A stretch of 60,699 bases of DNA from Treponema sp. (GTDB taxonomy: Bacteria; Spirochaetota; Spirochaetia; Treponematales; Treponemataceae): NCBI GenBank assembly GCA_018385415.1, contig JAHAZA010000095.1:1-60699 (forward strand). The letters run 5' to 3'. A program made the position numbers and the translations under genes. Positions 52,300 to 60,552 of the stretch are shown here, in pieces (the first letter of the stretch is position 1; each line of letters opens with the position of its first letter). The notes beneath the pieces were generated by a model. It searched no databases, was not told the DNA's origin, and was given only the letters and a program-made list of their open reading frames with translations.

Positions 52300-52905
52300 A
52301 TGAATAAAATTTATTTAGATGAAGAAAAAGAGGACACAAAAAAGATAGCAACTCCAGATGCACTTGCTGAAAAATTCCTCAAAACACGGCAGATTCTTCT
52401 TTCTGGAGAAATCAACAAGGAGCTTGCTGAAAAATTTAACAAGCAGCTTCTTCTTCTTGAAGCAGACAGCAATAAACCTGTTTATGTTTATATTGATTCT
52501 CCTGGCGGTGATGTTACTGCGGGATTTGCAATTTACGATATGATTCGTTTTGTAAAATGCCCTGTTGTTTTAATCGGAAATGGACTTATTGCTAGTGCAG
52601 CAGCTTTGATTCTTCTTGCTGTTCCACAGAATATGCGCGTTGGACTTCCTAACAGCGAATATCTCATTCATCAGCCATTGTCTGGAATGCGCGGAACTGC
52701 AACTGACATTCAGATTCACACTGCAAATGTTAAAAAGACAAAAGCAAAAATTAATAAAATAATTTCTGAAGCAACTGGAAAAGATTTGAAGAAGGTTGAA
52801 GCAGATACTGACCGCGATTATTGGCTTGATGCTGATGAAGCTCTTGAATATGGACTTATCAGTAAAATTATTTCTAATCGCGACGAACTGAAAAAAATAA
52901 AATAA
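52300..52905 (+). CDS. clpP: ClpP-type serine protease subunit
   Basis: 201 residues. The catalytic Ser lies in NGLIASAAALILLA (SAA instead of the usual SMG), His in SEYLIHQPLSGMRG, and the helix VYIDSPGGDVTAGFAIYDMI is typical. The altered serine neighbourhood and divergent N-terminus suggest a second, ClpP2-like paralogue. It forms the barrel fed by Clp ATPases. Promoter TTGTTG-17-TATATT (52265-52293) ends 6 nt before the ATG with no Shine-Dalgarno. Confidence 0.9.
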   Translation: MNKIYLDEEKEDTKKIATPDALAEKFLKTRQILLSGEINKELAEKFNKQLLLLEADSNKPVYVYIDSPGGDVTAGFAIYDMIRFVKCPVVLIGNGLIASAAALILLAVPQNMRVGLPNSEYLIHQPLSGMRGTATDIQIHTANVKKTKAKINKIISEATGKDLKKVEADTDRDYWLDADEALEYGLISKIISNRDELKKIK

Positions 52906-52910
52906 GCGTT

Positions 52911-53813
52911 ATGGTTTTTGAACTGACCGATGAACTTGTAGATTCTATAATCTCAGCTTTGGAAAATCAGGAACAGCAGTTTGCTGTTGATGCCAGTTCA
53001 GGAAGGCTTGTTGAAATAAAAGATATTGAGTGTGATGAAGATTCTTTTTATATGATTCCTACATGGAGCTCTGCAGACGGGTTTAATTTAATGGAACAGT
53101 TTGTAAACAGTCTTCATTCACCAATGGCCAGAAACGATTTATTAACTGTACTTCGTTCTGGCAGGGGGGTATTCAGAGGATTTAAAGATGTATTAAAGTC
53201 TTATCCTGAGGTTGAAAAAAAGTGGCATTATTTCAAAAATAAACAACTTATTAATTATGTAAACCAATGGTATAATTCATTACGCGAAACATGGGGTCTT
53301 GAAAAATTAGATTGCGAGATAGAAGAAACTGAAGATCTTCTCCGCGATGATTTTACTTTTTTACCGTATGACTATTCATGTGACAGCGAAGAGATTTTTG
53401 AAGGTTTAGATTTAGTTGCAAAAGAGTACAGTGCAGAATATCATTCTGAAGTAGGATTGGCTTTAGCAGATTTATGGAAGGCTGAACCAGAAGTTGAATT
53501 TGGAAAAAACGCTTATGGTTTTGTTTGCCGGTCTTATTCTAAAGAATTTACAGGTTGTGCAATTTTTGCGCCATGTCTAAAGAATGCACCAAATACTGTT
53601 TTACTCACCAGTTTTTTTGTGCAGAAAAAATATCGCGGTTTGGGGATTGGGAGAGAACTTTTCGAGCTGGCATTAGCCGAGCTGAAGAACCGCCATTTTA
53701 AGTGGGTACTTATTGCAAACACAATTATTCCGGAATCCATTACACCTTTATTGTTGCGTTCAGGGTTTAAACCTATTGGATCAGGATACATTGCAGAATT
53801 GTTTGCCAATTAA
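52911..53813 (+). CDS. UPF0158-GNAT fusion protein
   Basis: 300 residues. The first 135 match UPF0158 (FYMIPTWSSADGFNLMEQFV, ARNDLLTVLRSGRGVFRGFK, then KKWHYFKNKQLINYVNQWYN). The C-terminal half is a GNAT acetyltransferase with FFVQKKYRGLGIGRELFELA as the acetyl-CoA loop. Both halves look intact. Substrate unknown. It begins 5 bp after clpP, with no clear ribosome site. Confidence 0.85.
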   Translation: MVFELTDELVDSIISALENQEQQFAVDASSGRLVEIKDIECDEDSFYMIPTWSSADGFNLMEQFVNSLHSPMARNDLLTVLRSGRGVFRGFKDVLKSYPEVEKKWHYFKNKQLINYVNQWYNSLRETWGLEKLDCEIEETEDLLRDDFTFLPYDYSCDSEEIFEGLDLVAKEYSAEYHSEVGLALADLWKAEPEVEFGKNAYGFVCRSYSKEFTGCAIFAPCLKNAPNTVLLTSFFVQKKYRGLGIGRELFELALAELKNRHFKWVLIANTIIPESITPLLLRSGFKPIGSGYIAELFAN

Positions 53814-53833
53814 TTTTTTTAGAGGTAATTATT

Positions 53834-54601
53834 ATGTCATTTAGAAAAGAAAACGAAATTGATATGGATCAGCTTGCAGCGTTTTTGAAGGATGCAGTTG
53901 AAAAAGTAAAAACACAGGAAAATCCTGATTTATTAAATGATATTAAAAAAGTGTACAAGAAGAATGTTCCTTTTACATTGAGAAGCTATGTTGCAGCATA
54001 TCTTACAAAGCAGTGTGGAACACACTTCAGACCAAGAAGAGAATTTTATAACGACCGTAAAAATCGTGACTATCGCAAAGACAACCAGAAGGTTGATTTT
54101 AAGCAGAACAAATCTGTTGAAGAAACAACATCAGAAAACACAGAATCACGCACACCACATCCAAGAGTACAGATTGATGAAGCACTTGCAACAACAATCT
54201 TCGTAGGAATCGGTCGTAACCGTCGTGTATATCCTCGCGACCTCGTAGGACTTTTGATCAGCGTTGCAGGTCTTGAAAGAGACAGAATCGGAGATATCCG
54301 TGTTCTTGCAAATTATTCATTTGTTCAGCTTTTTACAGAAGATTCTGATAAAGCAATTAATGCCCTTAACGGTTACGAATATCGTGGTCGTAAACTTTCA
54401 GTAAGCTACTCACGCCAGAAAGGTGATGATATTGCTGATGGTGAAGAAACAATTCCTTCAAATGTAGATTCTGGTTATATCGACGCTGCAGATCAGATGG
54501 CAAAAGAAGATGCAGAAGCTTACGCAGCTGCAGAACGTGCTGCAAAAAACGAAGGCTTTTCAGTACCTTCAAGCTCATCTGATTCAAACTATTTAGTTTA
54601 A
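53834..54601 (+). CDS. DbpA-type RNA-binding domain protein
   Basis: 255 residues. A helical N-terminus (MDQLAAFLKDAVEKVKT) precedes a basic, disordered stretch (about 65-105). A DbpA RNA-binding domain at about 118-200 reads TTIFVGIGRNRRVYPRDLVG, ERDRIGDIRVLANYSFVQLF and LNGYEYRGRKLSVSYSRQKG. The tail is acidic. This domain usually ends a DEAD-box helicase, yet here no helicase is attached. Perhaps a ribosome-assembly or RNA-chaperone factor. AGAGGTAA lies before the ATG. Confidence 0.85.
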   Translation: MSFRKENEIDMDQLAAFLKDAVEKVKTQENPDLLNDIKKVYKKNVPFTLRSYVAAYLTKQCGTHFRPRREFYNDRKNRDYRKDNQKVDFKQNKSVEETTSENTESRTPHPRVQIDEALATTIFVGIGRNRRVYPRDLVGLLISVAGLERDRIGDIRVLANYSFVQLFTEDSDKAINALNGYEYRGRKLSVSYSRQKGDDIADGEETIPSNVDSGYIDAADQMAKEDAEAYAAAERAAKNEGFSVPSSSSDSNYLV

Positions 54602-54620
54602 TTTTGCGGTTAATTTATAA

Positions 54621-55322
54621 ATGGAATTAACACTTAAAAATACTGGGATTCTGCGAGTTAACACATGGATTGTTCCACTTACAGAATCTACAGTATTTAT
54701 TGTAGATCCTGCATGCTGTAAACTCTCTGGAGATGCTGATGTTTTAATCAGCTATCTTGATAAGAAAGGTTTAACTCCTCTAGGTATTTTTTTAACCCAC
54801 GGACACTTCGACCATATAATGGGATTAAAGGTTTTAAAGGAACGATGGCCTGATATTGCAATTGCAATTCATAAAAATGACCAGCAGTGTATCGGTTCTA
54901 ATTCTTTAATCAGACAAAGACAGTTCCTTGCTGCAATGGGTGCAGAAGATTATGATCTGCTTGATGCAGTTTCAAATCTTCCTGAGGCAAGCTTCATTCT
55001 TGAAGATGGAAATACTCTGGATAAAGCTGTTGTTGACTGTGATGAAACTGTTAAATCAGCACTTTCTCAATGGAAGGTTATCCATACTCCTGGACACACA
55101 TCAGGATGTGTCTGTTTCTATAACGAAAAAGAAAAGATTCTTTTATGTGGAGATACAATTTTTTACGGCTCTTATGGTCGCACAGATTTGTATGATGGTG
55201 ATGAAGCTTTGATTAAAAAAAGCATCGTGAAAGTTATGGAAACATTGTCTGATGATGTAAAAATTTATCCGGGCCATGACCGTTTTGGTTTTACTCTTAA
55301 AGATTACAAACTTTTCTTTTAA
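54621..55322 (+). CDS. Metallo-beta-lactamase-fold hydrolase, glyoxalase II-like
   Basis: 233 residues. The metal motifs are FLTHGHFDHIMG (HxHxDH), VIHTPGHTSGCVCFY, LLCGDTIFYGSYGRTDLYDG and IYPGHDRFGFT. The pattern matches small hydroxyacylglutathione-hydrolase-like thioesterases. Substrate unknown. Starts 19 bp after the RNA-binding gene and is convergent with the phosphoesterase. Confidence 0.9.
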   Translation: MELTLKNTGILRVNTWIVPLTESTVFIVDPACCKLSGDADVLISYLDKKGLTPLGIFLTHGHFDHIMGLKVLKERWPDIAIAIHKNDQQCIGSNSLIRQRQFLAAMGAEDYDLLDAVSNLPEASFILEDGNTLDKAVVDCDETVKSALSQWKVIHTPGHTSGCVCFYNEKEKILLCGDTIFYGSYGRTDLYDGDEALIKKSIVKVMETLSDDVKIYPGHDRFGFTLKDYKLFF

Positions 55323-55348
55323 TTATTAAAAATCAGATCAGCTGGATT

Positions 55349-56017
55349 TTACCAGCGTCGTAAAGCAGGTGAGAAAGGAACAAATTTAAAGCCTTCTGAT
55401 AGTGAAACTTTGATTTCATAGAAGGTGCATTCAGGTCTTTTTGAGCCTGCTGTTTTAATTACAGCAAATGATGGTGGAAGACCCTGCCTTGGTAAAGAAC
55501 AACTTCCAGGATTAATGAATGTAAAACCTGACTGTTCAGAAATATCGGCAATATGACTGTGTCCGTAAAAAACAAGACTTGCGCCGGTTTCTTTTGCATG
55601 ATTTTCAAGGCCAGCAGTTCCATAGTATACACCAAACATATGACCGTGAGTAACTAGTATATTTGTACCGGCCGCATTAAAATTAACGGCAGCAGGCACT
55701 TTGATTTCTGAATAAATATCATAAGCTTTGTTCACAATCAGTTTCATAGTACTTTCGTCACCATTACCGTGAACAAGTGCCACAACTGGAGGAATAAAGT
55801 CTTCATTAAGGATTTTGTTTAAATCTTCGATCCCATCGCCGCAAAATACAAGAGCATCCGCTTTTGGACCAAATTCCTTAAGAATTGTTTTTAATATTTC
55901 TGGTCTACCGTGAGAATCTGAAACTGCAAGAATAACTGCACTTTCTTTATTTGACAGCTCGCTGATTTTTTCATCACTTCCAAGCAAATAAAGTTTGTGC
56001 TGATTAAGTGTATTCAT
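55349..56017 (-). CDS. Calcineurin-like metallophosphoesterase, YfcE-type
   Basis: 222 residues. Metal ligands appear in AVSDSHGRPEIL, VFCGDGIEDL, LVHGNGDES, VTHGHMFGVYYG and FYGHSHIADI, the YfcE/MJ0936 order. Ends with NPGSCSLPRQG, also family-typical. Likely acts on small phosphodiesters. Starts 10 bp after the lipoprotein gene, so probably co-transcribed with it. Confidence 0.9.
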   Translation of the reverse strand: MNTLNQHKLYLLGSDEKISELSNKESAVILAVSDSHGRPEILKTILKEFGPKADALVFCGDGIEDLNKILNEDFIPPVVALVHGNGDESTMKLIVNKAYDIYSEIKVPAAVNFNAAGTNILVTHGHMFGVYYGTAGLENHAKETGASLVFYGHSHIADISEQSGFTFINPGSCSLPRQGLPPSFAVIKTAGSKRPECTFYEIKVSLSEGFKFVPFSPALRRW

Positions 56018-56027
56018 TCCTTAAAAA

Positions 56028-56885
56028 TTACTTTGATGAAAATGAAGCGTCTTCAATAATAAAGTGGTTGATAGACGAAAGTCCTGTTTCAGGATCAATA
56101 TAACGTTTGATTTTATATTCATCACCTGCAATGTTAGTTACATGGCCAAGAAGTTTTGCATCACTCTTTAATGGCTTTTTAGTAAGAAGCATGTAATCAA
56201 TTGCATTGTCAAGAATTGGCTGAATATCAATTGTTTTGACCAGTTGAGCATCTGATGCATCATTTTCTTCTTTTTCCATGTCTTCAATTTTATCAGACTG
56301 ATCAACAGCTCTATCCATTACAAAATCACTGGTTGCTTCAATGGCAAGAATATCGTCCTGAGGAAACAATGTATAAATCGGATAAGGTTTTACACCTTGA
56401 ACTTCTTCACTGTCATCTTTATTTGCTGCTACAGGTTCTTCAATAAGCATTTTTTCTTTTAATTGAGAAAGGGTATTACTTGTGTATTCCGGAGCCCCCA
56501 CAGTAATTACACCACAAACTTTTACATCATCAAGATAATTAACAAGCTTTGAGATACGGCCAGTATTTCCAACTTTAAAATCGTCAGGATAAACATAAGG
56601 AATAATAAGACCAGAATTTTCTGTACCATCAGAGAGACCGTAATATTCTTCAAGGTGTGCAACCTCGGCTTTTATAAATTCCTCTGAGTTATAACCATAA
56701 CCAAAAACAACGCAGATTTTTTCTGCAGTAGGTTCCCAGTGAGGACGTTTTTCTTCTTTTACAGTTATATTTTCATCAGAAGATTTTTTTTCTGTATTTG
56801 TTTTGTTTCCGCAAGAGATAAGAAGAAGTGCAGTCATTGAAACTGCTGCCATAATTTTAAATAATTTATTATTGATAATTTTCAT
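56028..56885 (-). CDS. Hypothetical lipoprotein
   Basis: About 285 residues starting MKIINNKLFK, with lipobox LLISC. The mature part has KICVVFGYGYNSEEFIKAEV, VCGVITVGAPEYTSNTL and AIEATSDFVMDRAVDQSDKI, an alternating alpha/beta pattern like periplasmic-binding folds, but no family is recognised. The frame extends five codons up, but TATTAT/TATAAT boxes (56889-56897) sit right before 56885, so this Met is preferred. It is divergent from mnmG across 66 bp. Confidence 0.78.
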   Translation of the reverse strand: MKIINNKLFKIMAAVSMTALLLISCGNKTNTEKKSSDENITVKEEKRPHWEPTAEKICVVFGYGYNSEEFIKAEVAHLEEYYGLSDGTENSGLIIPYVYPDDFKVGNTGRISKLVNYLDDVKVCGVITVGAPEYTSNTLSQLKEKMLIEEPVAANKDDSEEVQGVKPYPIYTLFPQDDILAIEATSDFVMDRAVDQSDKIEDMEKEENDASDAQLVKTIDIQPILDNAIDYMLLTKKPLKSDAKLLGHVTNIAGDEYKIKRYIDPETGLSSINHFIIEDASFSSK

Positions 56886-56913
56886 ACTATTATAATACAA
56901 AATTCTTTCGTAA

Positions 56914-56942
56914 TTGAAAAGGCATTAAAAAATCAATATACT
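56914..56942 (+). promoter_or_regulatory. Promoter of mnmG
   Basis: TTGAAA (56914-56919), 17 bp, TATACT (56937-56942), ending 9 nt before the ATG. No Shine-Dalgarno. Confidence 0.72.
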
Positions 56943-56951
56943 AACTCTGTT

Positions 56952-59027
56952 ATGCCTGGCTTTTATGATTATTTTGATGTAGTTGTTGTAGGTGCAGGAC
57001 ACGCTGGAGTTGAAGCATGTCTTGCCTGTGCCCGTATGGGACTTAAAACATTAGTTGTTACTCAGTCTATTGATGCAATTGGACGTATGAGCTGTAATCC
57101 TTCAATTGGCGGTATTGCAAAAGGTAATATTGTCCGCGAAGTTGATGCATTAGGTGGTGAAATGGGAAAACTCATCGACCACTCAATGATTCAGTTCCGC
57201 TTGTTAAATAGAAGCCGCGGTCCTGCAGTTCAGGCTCCTCGTTCCCAGGCAGATAAATTAGTGTACGCAAGTCTTGCCCGAAAGACACTTGAAAGCACAC
57301 CTAACCTTTCAACCTTAATGGATACAGTTGTTGATATTTTGACAACTGACTCAGATACAGATCTTCCTCCAAACACAGACAGTTCAGCAGATGTTGGAAC
57401 AATTCCAGGTGAAGTTCGCGAAGGAAAAATTGCAGGTGCAGAAAAAGTTAATCTTCATAAAAACGGTAAGCGACAGAAGGTAGTAGGAATTGTTACAGAG
57501 CGTGGAAGAATTATTCCATGTCGCGCAGTAGTTCTTACAACAGGAACATTCTTAGGCGGAAGAATTTTTATCGGTGAATATGATGCACCTTGTGGCCGTA
57601 TCGGTGAAAATGCAGCATTCGGTCTTACACAGAATCTTCACAGACTTGGTTTTACAACAGGCCGTCTTAAGACAGGAACACCACCTCGCATTTTAAAAGA
57701 ATCGGTTGACTTTAGCGTGCTTGAACAGCAGGCAGGAGATGAAGATGTAATTCCATTCAGCTTTGATACAGAAAAAGTTGAACGACCTATGGTGCTGTGC
57801 CACATTGTTTATACTAATGAAAATACACATGAGATAATCAGAAAAAATATCGGACGCTCTCCATTGTATTCAGGAAAAATTTCTGGAATCGGGCCACGCT
57901 ATTGTCCAAGTATCGAAGACAAGGTAATGCGCTTTGCAGAACGAGACCGTCATCAGATTTTTGTTGAACCTGAAGGACTTGGAACATCAGAAATTTATTT
58001 AAACGGCTTTTCTTCATCACTTCCTGAAAGCGTGCAGGATGAATTTTTAAGAACAATGACAGGTTTTGAAAAGGCAGTTGTATCACGCCCAGGCTATGCA
58101 GTTGAATACGATTATGTAGAACCTACACAGCTTTATAATTCCCTTGAGACAAAGCGCGTTGCAGGTCTTTTTAATGCCGGTCAGATTAACGGAACATCAG
58201 GTTACGAAGAAGCTGCAGGGCAGGGAATGATTGCAGGAATCAATGCTGGTTTGTATAGCCGCGAGCATATTAAATTCTGCGGACCATTGTGTCCTTCTGA
58301 TGAGGATATCGAGATGAGACCTGCATCGATGGAAAGTGGTGCTTTCTGTCCAAAGCCAGTTTATTCAGAGGAAGAACTTAAAATCAACTGGGAATGTTCA
58401 GAACGACAGGCAAAAGAATTAAGTGCACGATTGCAGAAAATTCAGGAATCACAGGGCTTTAATAATTTTCATAAAATCCCTGAATACAAACCGCTTGTTC
58501 TCGGCCGTGACGAAGCATACATAGGCGTTCTTATTGATGACCTTGTAACACTTGGAACAAAAGAACCATACCGTATGTTTACAGCCCGGGCTGAATACAG
58601 ACTAAAACTCAGATACGATACAGCAGACCGCCGACTTACAGGCAAGGCTTATGAAATCGGACTTAAAACAGAAAAGCAGTTTCTTGCAATGCAGGAAAAA
58701 TACCGCATGCTAGATGAAATAGTTGCATTGCTCGATAAAAAGCCTCATGCAGAAAATCCTGGATATCCAGAAAAAATCTGGGAAGAAGCAAAAATCGATT
58801 ACAAGTATAAATACTACATCGAAAAACAGGACAAGCGTGTAGAAAAAATGCACCGTATGGAGAACTTTAGAATTCCAGCTGATTTTGATTACGGAGCAAT
58901 TCCTTCTTTGTCTGCAGAATCTCGTGGTAAGCTTGAAGCGGTTCGTCCTGCAACATTAGGACAGGCAAGCCGCATCAGTGGAATCCGTAACAGTGACATT
59001 ATGCTTTTGATGGTATATTTAAGATAA
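56952..59027 (+). CDS. mnmG: tRNA uridine-5-carboxymethylaminomethyl synthesis enzyme MnmG
   Basis: 691 residues against about 620-630 usual. The FAD loop is VVVVGAGHAGVEACLACARM (GAGHAG at 14-19). SCNPSIGGIAKGNIVREVDA, RAVVLTTGTFLGGRIFIGE and GRLKTGTPPRI are family blocks. The C-terminal helical domain binds MnmE. With MnmE it modifies wobble uridine 34. The extra length is partly an insert at about 131-175 (TDSDTDLPPNTDSSADVG) that is acidic and low-complexity, probably a surface loop. Confidence 0.96.
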   Translation: MPGFYDYFDVVVVGAGHAGVEACLACARMGLKTLVVTQSIDAIGRMSCNPSIGGIAKGNIVREVDALGGEMGKLIDHSMIQFRLLNRSRGPAVQAPRSQADKLVYASLARKTLESTPNLSTLMDTVVDILTTDSDTDLPPNTDSSADVGTIPGEVREGKIAGAEKVNLHKNGKRQKVVGIVTERGRIIPCRAVVLTTGTFLGGRIFIGEYDAPCGRIGENAAFGLTQNLHRLGFTTGRLKTGTPPRILKESVDFSVLEQQAGDEDVIPFSFDTEKVERPMVLCHIVYTNENTHEIIRKNIGRSPLYSGKISGIGPRYCPSIEDKVMRFAERDRHQIFVEPEGLGTSEIYLNGFSSSLPESVQDEFLRTMTGFEKAVVSRPGYAVEYDYVEPTQLYNSLETKRVAGLFNAGQINGTSGYEEAAGQGMIAGINAGLYSREHIKFCGPLCPSDEDIEMRPASMESGAFCPKPVYSEEELKINWECSERQAKELSARLQKIQESQGFNNFHKIPEYKPLVLGRDEAYIGVLIDDLVTLGTKEPYRMFTARAEYRLKLRYDTADRRLTGKAYEIGLKTEKQFLAMQEKYRMLDEIVALLDKKPHAENPGYPEKIWEEAKIDYKYKYYIEKQDKRVEKMHRMENFRIPADFDYGAIPSLSAESRGKLEAVRPATLGQASRISGIRNSDIMLLMVYLR

Positions 59028-59028
59028 A

Positions 59029-60411
59029 ATGAAATTTAATAAGCGTGACAGGGTAATACAAAATTCCAGTAAAACAAATTCTCAGTTTGAAAAAATGACT
59101 AAGACACCTGTCCAAAAGCTTATTGTACAACTTGCAGTGCCTTCAATAATTTCAATGCTCGTAACTACCGTTTACAATCTGGTTGATACAGCATTTGTAG
59201 GAACATTGGGAAATAGCGCAAGTGGTGCAATTGGAATCGTGTTTGGCTTTATGTCGATTCTACAGGCTATCGGATTTTTATTCGGCCAGGGATCAGGCAG
59301 CGTAATTTCAAGACTTCTTGGGCAGAGAAAAACTTCAGAGGCAACAGAATATGCTTCCACAGGATTTTTTCTTGCCTTCTTTATTGCTGCGATTGTTTCT
59401 GTATTATCATTTATCTTTCTTGATGACATTATTTTATTTTTAGGAAGTACAGATACAATTGCACCTTATGCAAAAATCTATATCGGCTATATACTTAGCA
59501 CTGCACCATTTCAGGTTGTCAGCTTTACAATGAATAATATTCTCCGTTATGAAGGTAAAGCATTTTACGGAATGATAGGGCTTTTCAGCGGCGCAATAAT
59601 AAATATTGCAGGGGATGCAATATTTATGTTTGGAATGAATATGGGAATAAAAGGTGCAGGTCTTTCAACAGCCATTTCTCAATTCTTAAGCTTTGTGTTT
59701 TTATTAATTCCTTTTCTAACTGGAAAGACTCAGACAAAATTATCAATCATAAATTTCAAAGTAAATAAAATAATGATTGATATTTTTACAACAGGAGCCC
59801 CAAGCCTTATTCGTCAGGGAATTAACAGTGTTTCTACAATTCTTTTAAACTTTGTTTCAAAACCATATGGCGATGAAGCTATTGCTGCAATGAGTATTGT
59901 TTCAAGAATCTTTTTCTTTGTTGTATCAATTGCAATTGGTGTAGGACAGGGCTTTCAGCCTGTAAGCGGCTTTAATTACGGAGCAAAAAAATTTGGACGA
60001 CTTCGTAAAGCTTATGGATTTACAATTTTACTTTCAACAATTTTGGTTACAATATTTGGAATTATAATTTTCATTCTTGCACCTCAGCTTGTAAAACTTT
60101 TCCGTGATGATGATGAGGTAATTAAAATTGCGGTTTTTGCATTAAGGTTTCAATGTGCAGGAATTATTTTCTTACCGTATTGTATGACCTCAGAAATGAT
60201 GCTGCAGACAACAGGACAGAAAATTCAGGCATCATTTTTGTCAGCCTGCAGAAGCGGTCTTGTATTGATTCCATTGCTTATAATTTTAGTTCACTTTTTT
60301 GGTCTCTTAGGAATTCAGACAGCACAGGGATGTGCATTCGTTTTGACCACTATTCCTACAGCAATAATGGCAATTTCATTTTTCAATAAAACTCCAAAGA
60401 TTGATGAATAG
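59029..60411 (+). CDS. MATE-family efflux transporter
   Basis: 460 residues with twelve hydrophobic segments. An N-terminal cytoplasmic stretch of about 28 residues is followed by VQKLIVQLAVPSIISMLVTT, YNLVDTAFVGTLG and the loop GQGSGSVISRLLGQRK. The second half has GVGQGFQPVSGFNYGAKKFG, which is characteristic of the MepA-like branch. A different branch from the MATE at 7120. It starts 1 bp after the mnmG stop, so co-transcribed. Confidence 0.93.
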   Translation: MKFNKRDRVIQNSSKTNSQFEKMTKTPVQKLIVQLAVPSIISMLVTTVYNLVDTAFVGTLGNSASGAIGIVFGFMSILQAIGFLFGQGSGSVISRLLGQRKTSEATEYASTGFFLAFFIAAIVSVLSFIFLDDIILFLGSTDTIAPYAKIYIGYILSTAPFQVVSFTMNNILRYEGKAFYGMIGLFSGAIINIAGDAIFMFGMNMGIKGAGLSTAISQFLSFVFLLIPFLTGKTQTKLSIINFKVNKIMIDIFTTGAPSLIRQGINSVSTILLNFVSKPYGDEAIAAMSIVSRIFFFVVSIAIGVGQGFQPVSGFNYGAKKFGRLRKAYGFTILLSTILVTIFGIIIFILAPQLVKLFRDDDEVIKIAVFALRFQCAGIIFLPYCMTSEMMLQTTGQKIQASFLSACRSGLVLIPLLIILVHFFGLLGIQTAQGCAFVLTTIPTAIMAISFFNKTPKIDE

Positions 60412-60473
60412 TTTTTCCAGGCTATTCCTTGATTATATTATAGCACTTAAGTTGCTCGAGATAATGCAGAAAG

Positions 60474-60512
60474 TTTTGATAAAATTCTTAAATGATGTGA
60501 ATTTTATCAAAA
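60474..60512. repeat. 14-bp perfect inverted repeat before the Rpn gene
   Basis: TTTTGATAAAATTC (60474-60487) and GAATTTTATCAAAA (60499-60512) enclose 11 bases. There is no T run beyond the stem. It could terminate the mnmG-MATE unit weakly or be an operator for the gene 41 bp downstream. Confidence 0.6.
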
Positions 60513-60552
60513 TGGATGGTATGTATCTAATGGAGAGTAAAAGAGGTGAAGA

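Noticed and set aside
55322..55349. AAAATC / GATTTT hairpin between convergent genes as a terminator
   Set aside because: The stem is only six weak pairs and lacks a T run.
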